Positions 40,994 through 49,209 of a stretch of DNA of 64,000 nt are shown in pieces. Below the pieces are notes generated by a model that did no database searches, had not been told where the DNA came from, and worked only from the letters and a program-made list of their open reading frames with translations. The stretch covers positions 23,738 through 87,737 of the IMG/VR virus record IMGVR_UViG_3300031240_000002. One strand, 5' to 3'. This DNA comes from a virus. Each line of letters begins with the position of its first letter. Within the stretch, counting starts at the first letter, position 1. The translations under genes and the position numbers were made by a program.

Positions 40994-42562
40994 TCAGCCT
41001 GCCAGCTTCTTCGCGCGGCCTCCTGAAAAATCCTGCCAGCGCTGAACAATTACGTCGCAATAGGCCGGGGTGATCTCGACCCCGAACGCGCGCCGCTCCC
41101 ACTGCTCGGCCGCCACGAACTCTGGGCCCGTGCCGGCGAAGGGGACGCCGACCGCAGCGCCCGGCGGGGCGCTCGTCTTGATGGCGCGCGCGACCAGCGC
41201 GACCGGCTTGGGCGTGGCGTGATCGAAGCGCTCCTCTCCGACCACGCGAGGGAAGCTCCACACGTCCGTCATCGCGTCGTGGGTGTTGTCGAAGTAGCTG
41301 CGGGTCTCGCGGAGGGCGGCGGTCAGCTCGCGCCGGTGCTTGAACGACTTCGAGAATCGCTTCGAGATCGCGCCGTAGCTCTCGACGAAGGAGGGGATGC
41401 CGGACGGCTTCGTCGCCTTCTGCAATGCCTCGTAGTGTCCTTCGCTGATCGGCATGAACTGGGAGCGCGTGAACCAGTGGCTCGCCATCTTCGTCTTCGT
41501 CAGCCGGTTGATCGCCGGGTTGTCCCAGCCGGCCTTGTCGCGCTCCGCCTCCATCCACGCGCGCAGCGGCTCGTAGCCGGCGGAGTAGTCGTCCTGGTTT
41601 TGGTTGCCGAGGAACTGCTGGCCGCCGAGCATGAAGAGGAGACAGCGCTCCGACGCCGGCGGGTACGAATGGGCCGAGGCGGTCCGTTCTCCGTGGCCGT
41701 GGCCCTTCTCCCAGACGATCTCGTTCCGCATGACGAGCCCACCAGCAGCTTCGAGGTGCCGCCACCACCACCGCCAGAGGTCCGGGGCGTTCCCCCAGAC
41801 GTAGGAGCTGCCGACCTCCGAGAGGTGCTTGCGCCAGGCCGCCCACCACTCGTTCTGAAAGGCGTCGAGCTTCGCCTCGTAGAGGTTGTCGTTCTCGATT
41901 CCCTCGGCCTCCTTCCCCATTCCGTAGGGTGGATCGGCGTGGATCATGACGAGCGTCTGCTGCCAGAGCTGCCCCGGCTTGGTGACCGACCGCTTCGGGA
42001 GATCGGGGACCGCCTCTGCGTCTCCCCGCCCGCGCGGCTCGGTGTTCTTCAGCCGCGCCAGGAAGGTCACCAGGTCCGAGGACGCGAACCCCGTCGCCCG
42101 CAGGTTCTCCTTCCCGATCCGCGACAGCGCCTCGACCAGTTTCTTGTTGTCCCAGCCGCCCTTCTCGACCGCTCGGTTGTCGCCGACGAGGTACTTCAGC
42201 AGGGCCTCGTCGCTGGCGAAGCTGACGCCCAGGATCACCGGAACCATCCAGGCCCCGTCGAGATCCTCGACACCTTCTGGCACCGGCGCGCCCGCCGCCT
42301 TCATCGCCGCCAGCTGGTCGAGCCGGCCGTGGCCGAACGCGAGGAGCCCGGACCGCTCATCGAGGAGCGGCGGCGAGACGAAGCCGTTGTCGGCGATCAT
42401 CTCCTCGATCAGCGCCTGGTCGTGGAGCTTGCTGTTGTCGGGGTGCTTCCGCTTCAGCAGCTCGTCGAGGTCCATGTATTGGATCCTCTGGCGGCGCGGC
42501 CCATCGACCACCGGAAGCGGCGCCAGCGCTGGCCCCGCCGCCTTCTTCTTCCGCGCGCTCAC
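40994..42562 (-). CDS. ParB-domain DNA methyltransferase
   Basis: 522 residues from GTG 42562 (GTGA overlap). N-terminal ParB/sulfiredoxin-like nuclease-fold domain (about 30-170: LHDQALIEEMIADNG, FGHGRLDQLAAMKAAG). Then an N6-adenine or N4-cytosine methyltransferase: DPPYG at 210-214 and FxGTG-type SAM motif 'GVPFAGTGPEFVAAEQ' near 485. The usual 'LG.HrL.cGD' stretch before DPPY is missing, so this copy may be trimmed. Likely protects phage DNA from host restriction. Confidence 0.8.
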   Translation of the reverse strand: MSARKKKAAGPALAPLPVVDGPRRQRIQYMDLDELLKRKHPDNSKLHDQALIEEMIADNGFVSPPLLDERSGLLAFGHGRLDQLAAMKAAGAPVPEGVEDLDGAWMVPVILGVSFASDEALLKYLVGDNRAVEKGGWDNKKLVEALSRIGKENLRATGFASSDLVTFLARLKNTEPRGRGDAEAVPDLPKRSVTKPGQLWQQTLVMIHADPPYGMGKEAEGIENDNLYEAKLDAFQNEWWAAWRKHLSEVGSSYVWGNAPDLWRWWWRHLEAAGGLVMRNEIVWEKGHGHGERTASAHSYPPASERCLLFMLGGQQFLGNQNQDDYSAGYEPLRAWMEAERDKAGWDNPAINRLTKTKMASHWFTRSQFMPISEGHYEALQKATKPSGIPSFVESYGAISKRFSKSFKHRRELTAALRETRSYFDNTHDAMTDVWSFPRVVGEERFDHATPKPVALVARAIKTSAPPGAAVGVPFAGTGPEFVAAEQWERRAFGVEITPAYCDVIVQRWQDFSGGRAKKLAG

Positions 42563-42837
42563 TTCGCCACGATCTGGTAGGCGCGAAGGTCCGGCGCCTC
42601 GTCCGGCATGATGATCAGCGTGCACGGGTGGGGGTGCACCAGGTTCCCCAGCGCCTGCGCCTCCCGCATCCGAAGGTCCGGCGTCTTCGCCTCGTACGCC
42701 GATCTCGTCATGGTGAACACGTAGCCCCTCCGCGCTCCCCCGAGCCGCAGCTTGATCGCCACGTTGGCCAGCTGCTTCAGGGGACCGACGTCGGCCCGTT
42801 CGATCTCGATCACGTCGACGGCGCGCGGCTTGGGCAT
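42559..42837 (-). CDS. Hypothetical protein
   Basis: 92 residues (AVDVIEIERADVGPLKQLAN; AQALGNLVHPHPCTLIIMPD). ATG 42837 is 7 bases after CGGGTAGCATC, so the longer upstream frame is rejected. Coupled to the methyltransferase by GTGA. Unknown. Confidence 0.6.
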   Translation of the reverse strand: MPKPRAVDVIEIERADVGPLKQLANVAIKLRLGGARRGYVFTMTRSAYEAKTPDLRMREAQALGNLVHPHPCTLIIMPDEAPDLRAYQIVAK

Positions 42838-42844
42838 GGCCCCG

Positions 42845-42855
42845 GATGCTACCCG
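42845..42855 (-). promoter_or_regulatory. Variant leaderless promoter element CGGGTAGCATC
   Basis: Two mismatches to the 11-mer consensus, 7 bases before ATG 42837. Confidence 0.55.
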
Positions 42856-42862
42856 AGGTCGG

Positions 42863-43615
42863 TCACCGCCTGCTGAAGTTCCGACCCTTGAACGGCGTCG
42901 ACCGCTTGGGCGCCCACTTCGAGGCGGCATCGCGGCAGATCCAGGCGGCCATGACGACGTCGGTGCTGGTCCCCTTCGGGTAGTTCACGAACTCGTCGCG
43001 GAACCTGCACCAATCGCAGGCGCACGCCGGCGGGTGCCCCTCGAACTCCCCGCCCGGGATGATCCACCCCTCGTTGAAGAACTCGACCTCCAGCGCCGGC
43101 AGACCCACGTCGGGGTCCGTCTTGTTCGAGCCGGTGGTGAACGACTCGATCTTCATCCAGAAGTCGTACTTGCTCTCCTTCACCCAATCGATCAGCGCCT
43201 GCTGGTACCCGTTGTTCTCGACCTGGATGAAGCGGACGTCGTGGTTCTGCACCACCTCGGCCAGGTTGCGGGCCGTGTCGGGGGACGTCCAATGGCCGCA
43301 GCGGATCTCGACCGGGCAGCGGCGAAGGTTGGCGTCGAGCCCCAGCGCGAAGATCGCGTTGCCCTTCCGCTTCTTCCCCGCGAGGTCCACCCCCACGTAC
43401 ACCGGCATGCGGCGCGCGGCGAGCTCGGCGGCCATCAACCCGGTCTGGACGCACTTCTCGAAGCTGGGGAACTTCCGCTCGCCGGGGGTGACGGCCTCAA
43501 GCCGGTACCCGTGGCTGAAGGTGAAGGGATCGCTCTGGACCTCGCGCAGCTTTTCCAAGCTGTGCTTGACCGGCCAGATGGGGATCGCCGGGAGCGGGAT
43601 GCCGAAGTTCGCCAC
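42863..43615 (-). CDS. Terminase large subunit, nuclease domain only
   Basis: 250 residues from GTG 43615. It begins at the linker (IWPVKHSLEKLREVQSDPF, then YRLEAVTPGERKFPSFEKC) and continues with an RNase H-like nuclease: 'YVGVDLAG' (Asp77), 'IQVENNGYQQAL' (Glu133) and 'GTSTDVVMAAWICRDA' (Asp219), the D-E-D metal triad of TerL. There is no Walker motif; the ATPase is encoded 15 kb away at 58897-59739. It cuts concatemeric DNA during packaging. Confidence 0.85.
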   Translation of the reverse strand: MANFGIPLPAIPIWPVKHSLEKLREVQSDPFTFSHGYRLEAVTPGERKFPSFEKCVQTGLMAAELAARRMPVYVGVDLAGKKRKGNAIFALGLDANLRRCPVEIRCGHWTSPDTARNLAEVVQNHDVRFIQVENNGYQQALIDWVKESKYDFWMKIESFTTGSNKTDPDVGLPALEVEFFNEGWIIPGGEFEGHPPACACDWCRFRDEFVNYPKGTSTDVVMAAWICRDAASKWAPKRSTPFKGRNFSRR

Positions 43616-43618
43616 CGA

Positions 43619-45079
43619 TTAGACCAGCGGCTCCTGGTCTTCGACGGTCGGGTCTTCCGTGCGAAGGGGCAGGACCAGACTCACCGTCGGAACGAGCGCT
43701 GGCGTGGAGAGCGGCGGGACCGGGAGCGTGAGCCCGAAGCCCGGCGCCGCCTGCAGCACGCGGAGGTCGACGAGGCCCCAGTTCACGTTCCGCGCCCAGC
43801 TCGCGACATAGACGTCCTTGCGGATCCCCACGTCGCCAGCGAAGGCGTGGTCGAAGCAGTCGAGCGCCACCAGGACCTGGCAGCCAGCCGGGACGCCGTT
43901 CGCGTGGCCGTCGACCAGGACGTTGCGCACGCGCCCCGCCCGAGCGTCCCAGACCGCCAGCGCCCAGCCAGTCGACGCGCGCGCGACGGCGCGGAAGTCC
44001 GCCCACCAGCCGTCGAAGCCGCCGGGCCCGACTGCGGCGGTGAAGGCGGGCCCAGGGCCAGCGACGCCGGCGCCGCGCGCGAGCCCGCCGAAGAACAGCT
44101 CGTGCAGGACCACCGCGTCGTAAACGGTTGGCGCCCGCCGCAGGAGCGCCTCGGCTGGGTCGGGGCCAGCCTTCACCCCGAGGTACTCGCCGACCGTGTA
44201 GTCGAGCGTCGTGTACGGCACGCGGCGCCCGACCATGGTGTTGACCGGCGGCCCATAGGCCCGTCCCCAGCTCGAGAGGAGCGTCTCCACCGTCTCGAGC
44301 TTCGCCAGCGCGCCGGGCCATTCGGCGTACTCCTCGCGCCAGCGGGAGCCGGGATCGAGCCAGGTCGCGAAGGTCTCGGCCCAGTCCTCGTCCGCGTGCT
44401 TCTGGGCGTAGTGGGCGTTGGCCGCCGAGACCATCCCGTGGAGGTGGCGCACGTAGTCGGTGCTGGTGGGGTCGGGGGTGTACTCGTCGAGGTAGGGGGC
44501 GAAGAAGTCGCCGAAGGTCCGCTTCCAGTAGCCGTCCCGCCAGATCTCGAAGGCGTAGCCGAGCGCGTGACCGACCTCGTGCCGCAGGATCGAGACCACC
44601 TCCTCCCGCGTGTAGCGCTGGTCCTGCTCGTTCACGAGCTCCCAGATCCGATCGCTCGCCAAGTACCAGGGGAGGTTGATCGAGGTCGCCTGGTCGGTCG
44701 TCCAGAAGTCGGGCTCGCCGATGTACCAGAGCGGCCGCCACACGATCCCGCGCGCGGTCAGCTCCCCCTCGACCTGGGCGACCGCCTCCCCGAGCTGGCC
44801 GTCGTTCACGGTGAGCGCCAGATCGCGCACGGGGGAGGCCAGGAGGGCGGCGAGCTCGCCCGATGGGATGGACGGCGGGAAGCGCGTCGGCTGCGCGCGG
44901 GCCGCGTCGAGGGCGGCGAGCTCGGCCACGTAGCCCTGGTAGAGGGTCAGGTGGTCCTGCAACGTTTTGTCGCTCACCCCAACGAGTCCTTGCGCCAGGT
45001 TAGGAAAGCTGAGAGCACCGACAGCGATCGGCTCGATCCTCTTTTTCTTCCCGGTCGTCCATGAACCCGTCCGCGTCAT
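43619..45079 (-). CDS. Fe/Mn superoxide-dismutase-like protein with inserted metallopeptidase
   Basis: 486 residues from ATG 45079 (ATGA overlap). Ends match atypical Fe/Mn SODs: 'LQDHLTLYQGYV' (His43), 'VVLHELFFGGL' (His326) and 'LDCFDHAF' (Asp407, His411), giving all four metal ligands, plus 'GFDGWWADFRAVARASTGWALAVW'. Residues about 110-270 insert a zinc peptidase: HEVGH at 167-171 and 'HADEDWAETFATWL' (Glu231/235). I know no such fusion. Next to the terminase nuclease; possible capsid-related role, inferred. Confidence 0.75.
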   Translation of the reverse strand: MTRTGSWTTGKKKRIEPIAVGALSFPNLAQGLVGVSDKTLQDHLTLYQGYVAELAALDAARAQPTRFPPSIPSGELAALLASPVRDLALTVNDGQLGEAVAQVEGELTARGIVWRPLWYIGEPDFWTTDQATSINLPWYLASDRIWELVNEQDQRYTREEVVSILRHEVGHALGYAFEIWRDGYWKRTFGDFFAPYLDEYTPDPTSTDYVRHLHGMVSAANAHYAQKHADEDWAETFATWLDPGSRWREEYAEWPGALAKLETVETLLSSWGRAYGPPVNTMVGRRVPYTTLDYTVGEYLGVKAGPDPAEALLRRAPTVYDAVVLHELFFGGLARGAGVAGPGPAFTAAVGPGGFDGWWADFRAVARASTGWALAVWDARAGRVRNVLVDGHANGVPAGCQVLVALDCFDHAFAGDVGIRKDVYVASWARNVNWGLVDLRVLQAAPGFGLTLPVPPLSTPALVPTVSLVLPLRTEDPTVEDQEPLV

Positions 45080-45777
45080 TCGGTCCTCGCGAAGTCTCCG
45101 TGTAGTTCCTTGGCAGCGACGGCATATGCGCTGGCGGCAACGCCCTTGCTCTCGAACCTCCCGAGTGTGTGGTACTTGCCCGAGGCCACGATCTGGGCGA
45201 CCCATTTGCGGCGCGCGGTGTCCCAGTGAACGCCCTTGACCCCGCTCGTGTTGTCGCTGCGCTTGCGGCAGTTCTGCGCGTTCTGCTCGTCTGAGGCCGG
45301 CCTCAGGTTCAGCCGGCGGCAATTGAGTCCGTCACCGTCGTGATGGTCGAACTCGATCCCGTCGATCGCATATCCCGCGCGTTCCGCGATCACGCGATGA
45401 AGAAGGAAACACGTCTTCTTGCTCGCTCCGCGTGGGCCGCGTTCGATGCTCCGGATCGCGTACCAGGTCTTCTTCCCTCGATGCGCCGCCCAGTTGAACA
45501 GCTGCAGATCGGCGTCGACCAGATCGACCGTCGCGAATAACCCGCGCGTCAATGCGATGCGCACGACATCGCCATCAACGACGGCCTGGCGCTTGACTCC
45601 AGTTTTCAGGCAGCCGCACGACTTCGTATGTCCATTGGTGAGATCGCAGCCACGCCGCACGGTCTCGCGACCGCAGTCGCAGCGACAACGCCATCGACCG
45701 GCGACGCCAGTCCTGGTGAGCACCAGCAACCGGCCAACGCGCTGTCCGGTTCTGTCGATGAATTCCCGTGCGGCCAT
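45076..45777 (-). CDS. HNH-AP2 homing endonuclease
   Basis: 233 residues from ATG 45777 (other in-frame starts exist upstream). Zinc ribbon 'WRCRCDCGRE..SCGC', then an HNH_3 core 'LLHRVIAERAG' and 'EFDHHDGDGLNCRRLNLRPAS', then an AP2 DNA-binding domain 'SGVKGVHWDTARRKWVAQI' and 'LGRFESKGVAASAYAVAAKE'. Intact. It ends in an ATGA overlap with the SOD-like gene, next to the terminase half. Confidence 0.85.
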   Translation of the reverse strand: MAAREFIDRTGQRVGRLLVLTRTGVAGRWRCRCDCGRETVRRGCDLTNGHTKSCGCLKTGVKRQAVVDGDVVRIALTRGLFATVDLVDADLQLFNWAAHRGKKTWYAIRSIERGPRGASKKTCFLLHRVIAERAGYAIDGIEFDHHDGDGLNCRRLNLRPASDEQNAQNCRKRSDNTSGVKGVHWDTARRKWVAQIVASGKYHTLGRFESKGVAASAYAVAAKELHGDFARTE

Positions 45778-45896
45778 TGCAGGCCCCAGCATAACGCAGG
45801 CGCGGCGCGCGCCCGTTTGTTTCATGACCATCACCCGGCGGCGGCGGATCTCCCGCCGCACCATCCCGGGCGCGCGCCGCCTCCCGCCGCTACAAC

Positions 45897-46124
45897 CTAC
45901 CGTCGCTTGAACAGACGGTCGACGTCCAGCCGCTTCGCCAGTCGCCGGCAGGCGATGCAGTCGACGGCCTTCGTCTCTATCGTCACCGGGTCAGCCGGGG
46001 ACCAGGGGACGCCGCAGGCGGGCTGCATCTGCCGGCCGTCGGAGAGGTGGAGGATGCGGGGGCGGGCGTTGGGGGCGACCGGGGGCGGCGCGGGGCGGAA
46101 GAGGTGGCGCAGCCAGCGGATCAC
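45897..46124 (-). CDS. Small hypothetical protein
   Basis: 75 residues from GTG 46124 (GTGA overlap). 'RILHLSDGRQMQPACGVPWS' and 'AVDCIACRRLAKRLDVDRLF' carry a CxxC that may pair with another Cys. Unknown. Confidence 0.55.
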   Translation of the reverse strand: MIRWLRHLFRPAPPPVAPNARPRILHLSDGRQMQPACGVPWSPADPVTIETKAVDCIACRRLAKRLDVDRLFKRR

Positions 46125-46300
46125 CGGTACACACCGTTGCCGTGGCACCGACACGAACATGCCGCGCCAGGCGCTCCGCCGACCTTCAGGTTGCTGCATC
46201 CGACTGGATCCAGCGCGTCACACCAGCATCGCTCCCGCGCGCGCCGCTCGTTCCACTGCTTGCGGATGAGGGCGGCGATCACGGCTGCCGCGACCTCCAT
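46121..46300 (-). CDS. Small Cys-rich protein
   Basis: 59 residues: 'MEVAAAVIAALIRKQWNERR' then 'CWCDALDPVGCSNLK' and 'CSCRCHGNGVY'. Possible zinc site. It starts in a TGATG overlap with the methyltransferase stop. Confidence 0.5.
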   Translation of the reverse strand: MEVAAAVIAALIRKQWNERRARERCWCDALDPVGCSNLKVGGAPGAACSCRCHGNGVYR

Positions 46301-46839
46301 CAGAGGCCGTCCCCGATCGTGGTCCACCCCTCCCGGGGGCGGCGGGCGAAGAGTTCCACGAAGGGGCCGCGCGAGAGGCGCTCGCAGATCTCGCGGTAGA
46401 AAAATTCAGGCTTGGCCGAGTGGATCGGCCGGCCACGTTCATCCATCGGAAGCGACGCGGAGAACCGGCTGCGCACCGACTTGCTCGCCGGCTTCGGCTT
46501 CCCGCGCACGAACAGGATCGCGGTCTCGTGAGCAGCTCGAACGTGCCGTCCCATGCCGAAATGAGGGAGCCCGTTCTTCGTGGTCTTCTCCCAGACCACC
46601 TCGCTCTTGGGGGTGAAGCCCCAGGCGCGCCCGACCCGGTAGCCCTCCTCCACCATCGCCGCCACCCGCCAGAGGAGGAGGTAGCAATCGTCGGCGAGCG
46701 GCGGGAGCTGGACCGCGCAGATCTCCTCGATGGTCATCGTCTTGTAGTTCTTGCCGGCGCCGCGGGACTTGCCGGGGAGCGCGTCGCCGAAGCGCCACGG
46801 CGGGTCGCTCGTGATCAATCGGAACGGCTCAGTCGCCAC
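46300..46839 (-). CDS. MT-A70-family adenine methyltransferase
   Basis: 179 residues from GTG 46839. 'LITSDPPWRFG' holds the catalytic DPPW at 12-15, followed by 'YKTMTIEEICAVQLPPLADD', 'LLLWRV', 'WGFTPKSEVVWEKT' and 'FVELFARRPREGWTTIGDG', the standard order of short MT-A70 proteins. It methylates adenine (N6) in DNA, probably as anti-restriction. Overlaps its neighbours by 11 and 1 bases. Confidence 0.85.
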   Translation of the reverse strand: MATEPFRLITSDPPWRFGDALPGKSRGAGKNYKTMTIEEICAVQLPPLADDCYLLLWRVAAMVEEGYRVGRAWGFTPKSEVVWEKTTKNGLPHFGMGRHVRAAHETAILFVRGKPKPASKSVRSRFSASLPMDERGRPIHSAKPEFFYREICERLSRGPFVELFARRPREGWTTIGDGL

Positions 46840-47209
46840 TGTCGCACCTGCTCTCGCACTCGTAGACGAAGAACGGGTACTTGTGCGGCTCGTAGGGCTT
46901 CCCGCTGTATTGGTTGATCGCGGGGTCCGCCGTCGGCTTCCCGGTGTTCCGGTCGACCGCGACGCACGCCGATTCCTTCTCTCCCGCTGGCGCCTCTTTC
47001 CCGTCGGCCTGGGACCGGATGTAGAACTCCTGCCCGAACCCCAGGACGCCGGCCTCGTTGAGCGCCTCCAGCTTCTTGACGGAGAGGCGGTGGAGCGAGG
47101 TCACCCGCCAGGTCGTCGAGGAGTAGCAGTTGCCGAGGGAGCCGCCCCCGGTCGTCTCGATGGTGAGGTCGGGCATCGGCTTCGGGTAGGTGAAGCTGAG
47201 GTTGCTCAT
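46829..47209 (-). CDS. Hypothetical protein
   Basis: 126 residues from ATG 47209, with GAGG about ten bases upstream. 'DLTIETTGGGSLGNCYSSTT' and 'CVAVDRNTGKPTADPAINQY' are structured. Unrecognised. Confidence 0.55.
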   Translation of the reverse strand: MSNLSFTYPKPMPDLTIETTGGGSLGNCYSSTTWRVTSLHRLSVKKLEALNEAGVLGFGQEFYIRSQADGKEAPAGEKESACVAVDRNTGKPTADPAINQYSGKPYEPHKYPFFVYECESRCDSGD

Positions 47210-47430
47210 GTTCGCGGATCCTCTTCGGGCATCGGGTCGCCTGGGCAGCGCACGTTGGCGTTGATGTCGGGTCGGTAATCGCCGCGAGGCGGACAGGCGT
47301 TGAGCCATCCGGAGGCGGCGATCTCGACGATCTGAACGAACCGCTCTGAGGCCGCCGCGATCCTGCCGAGCGCGATCGCTCCCTGCTCGATCAACGCTTG
47401 CTGGTATGGCGTCAGCTGAAGTTCGCTCAT
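47206..47430 (-). CDS. Small hypothetical protein
   Basis: 74 residues from ATG 47430, helical N-terminus (LTPYQQALIEQGAIALGRIA). It couples with both neighbours through ATGA overlaps. Unknown. Confidence 0.55.
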   Translation of the reverse strand: MSELQLTPYQQALIEQGAIALGRIAAASERFVQIVEIAASGWLNACPPRGDYRPDINANVRCPGDPMPEEDPRT

Positions 47431-47669
47431 TTCGCTCGCTCCATCGCCGCGCGGCCTTCGAGTGCGTCCTCGACCGGATCGCCGAACGCCTCGGCCCACT
47501 CTTCGGGCGTCGTCCCCGAGATCAGGAACTCCCGGTCATCCTGGGACAGCATCGGCGCGACGTCTTGGATGTAGCCGCCGTCCCTCCAGAGGGCCAGCTG
47601 GTCGTCCGAGATGGCGATCTCCCGGGTGTGCTCGACGCCGGTCATCTTCGAGACCTTGGTGATCTTCAC
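47427..47669 (-). CDS. Hypothetical protein
   Basis: 80 residues (TKVSKMTGVEHTREIAISDD, then YIQDVAPMLSQDDREFLISG). 'SQDDREFLISGTTPEEWAEAFG' matches the short 'l...eReflisG.t..eWd..fg' motif found in phage-encoded small proteins and replication-adjacent genes. Function unknown. Confidence 0.55.
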   Translation of the reverse strand: MKITKVSKMTGVEHTREIAISDDQLALWRDGGYIQDVAPMLSQDDREFLISGTTPEEWAEAFGDPVEDALEGRAAMERAK

Positions 47670-48349
47670 CGTCCACCTCCGACCGTCACGCCGTCCGTCT
47701 TGGGCGCCACGTCGACCGCCCCCGCCTGCGCCGCCTCCTGGTGGAGCACGTCCAGGCTGGTGGTGGCGGGGGCGTCGTCGTCAGTCCCGGCCACGCCACC
47801 AAGATCCGGCGGCGCGTCGTGCTTGAGCGGGGCGACCGCAATGCTCGCGTACGACGGGGCGAGCGTCCCCACCGTCTCGGGCGGAGCGGCGGGCGGGCGG
47901 GCCGTGGCGCAGCCCGAGGTCATCGAGAGCACCGCGACCACCAGCGCGCAGAGCAGCGACGCGGTCCGCAGCGGCGGGAGCTGCGCGTCCGGGAGGAACG
48001 GCTCGACCTTCGTCGGCTCCGTCTCGTAGGCCGGGGCGTGGCGCGGAACCGCCCCGCGCGCCGCCGCCACCGCGATCTCCGCCTCCGCGCAGCGCGAGCA
48101 GTATGCCGTCTGGTAGTCCTCCTCCCAGCGCGCCGGGGCCTCGCAGCAGAAGCACTCCGTCACGCTGCTGACCACCAGGTTGAGCCAAGCGGCCCGGGGG
48201 TGGCGAATGCCGAAACCGTGGGTGCCGACGATCTCGGCGGCATAGAGGTCCGCCAGGAGGTCGATCATCCACTCGGGCGGTGTCTCGACGAGGGCGCCGA
48301 GGGGGTAGGAGGAAGGGAAGGAAGCCGGGGTCGTTTTGAGGTTGTTCAT
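47666..48349 (-). CDS. Zinc-finger protein with internal lipoprotein-like segment
   Basis: 227 residues from ATG 48349 (ATG 48367 is possible). The N-terminus has 'CFCCEAPARWEEDYQTAYCS' plus RC, a zinc finger. At about 140-158 'SLLCALVVAVLSMTSGCATA' is a typical lipobox signal but lies mid-protein. Either the lipoprotein half has its own unseen start or this is a fusion. Preceded by a CGCGTAGTATC copy 37 bases upstream of ATG 48367. Confidence 0.5.
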   Translation of the reverse strand: MNNLKTTPASFPSSYPLGALVETPPEWMIDLLADLYAAEIVGTHGFGIRHPRAAWLNLVVSSVTECFCCEAPARWEEDYQTAYCSRCAEAEIAVAAARGAVPRHAPAYETEPTKVEPFLPDAQLPPLRTASLLCALVVAVLSMTSGCATARPPAAPPETVGTLAPSYASIAVAPLKHDAPPDLGGVAGTDDDAPATTSLDVLHQEAAQAGAVDVAPKTDGVTVGGGR

Positions 48350-48403
48350 GCTTGGGGGGTTGTGCATTCTTGGGGCCAGGTTCAAGTCCGCGCCGTCTGC
48401 CGA

Positions 48404-48414
48404 GATACTACGCG
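48404..48414 (-). promoter_or_regulatory. Leaderless-type promoter motif CGCGTAGTATC, copy 8 (not adjacent to a start)
   Basis: Exact 11-mer, but the nearest ATG is 37 bases downstream (48367). This is the only copy that would produce a leader. Confidence 0.55.
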
Positions 48415-48576
48415 GGCGGGCTGGGCGCCTGTGAATGCCGGGCACGATTTCCGGCCCACTGTGGCGCTGGCGGCCCGGTCCGGCTGCGTTAAGTCCGGCA
48501 CCCTATCGGCCCTTTGCCGCTGGCCCCGGTCGTGCATTTCCTTCGGGTGACCTTCACCACTCCCCAAAGGAACTCC
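48415..48576. other. Divergent intergenic region
   Basis: Separates the minus-strand unit (48349) from the plus-strand cassette (48577). It holds a short GCCGGGC...GCCCGG-type repeat and AT-poor sequence; no convincing plus-strand -35/-10 pair was found. Confidence 0.4.
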
Positions 48577-49209
48577 ATGCCCACCAAGAACCACCTGCTC
48601 CAAGACACCGTCGCCCGCCCGCTGAGCGCCGGCCACTGGGCCCTCATGAACAAGCAGGAGACCGGCACCTCCAGCTCGGCGATCACCTACAAATCCCTGG
48701 AGGCCATCTGCGCCGCCTGGGACGTGGTGATCGGCGAGAAGGGGGAGGACGAGTACGGGACGTTCGTGCGGGTCCTCCGCGCGACGCCCGCCAACTCGCC
48801 CCGCGTCAGCGCCTACCTGGGTCTGGAGCGGCTCGCCGAGGAGTCTGAGGGCCGAGCGTCCGCCGACCTTCGCGCGCGCATTGATGCCGCGTGGGAGGCG
48901 CTCACCCCAGACGAGGTCAGGTGGATCCGGGCCCGCCAATCCAACGGGGTCGGACCGTTCGAGGATTCCGCCCGCCGCCGCAAGGTGCTCAAGCTGCTGG
49001 CCTTCGTCCCGATGGCGGGGAGCAACGCGGAGAACGAGGTCTGCGCGGATTGGCTCACCCGGATGTCCGTCCCAGAGCGGGCCATCTTCGCCAAGGTGGC
49101 GGGGGCCAATGCGCCGAGTGACGAGACCTGGCGGCAGCTCGTCGAGGCGGTCAAGGCGAGGAAGACGATCGGGGAAGTGGACGAGATCGCAAGGAGGGTG
49201 ATTCGATGA
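48577..49209 (+). CDS. Hypothetical protein, first gene of plus-strand cassette
   Basis: 210 residues from ATG 48577 with AAGGA six bases upstream. 'YKSLEAICAAWDVVIGEKGE' and 'ALTPDEVRWIRARQSNGVGP' are helical; 'VCADWLTRMSVPERAIFAKV' follows. No family recognised. Overlaps the sulfotransferase gene as ATGA. Confidence 0.6.
   Translation: MPTKNHLLQDTVARPLSAGHWALMNKQETGTSSSAITYKSLEAICAAWDVVIGEKGEDEYGTFVRVLRATPANSPRVSAYLGLERLAEESEGRASADLRARIDAAWEALTPDEVRWIRARQSNGVGPFEDSARRRKVLKLLAFVPMAGSNAENEVCADWLTRMSVPERAIFAKVAGANAPSDETWRQLVEAVKARKTIGEVDEIARRVIR

Noticed and set aside
43497-44741. 414-codon minus-strand frame overlapping the SOD-like gene
   Set aside because: Arg/Ala-rich, no domains, and displaced by the better-supported frame.
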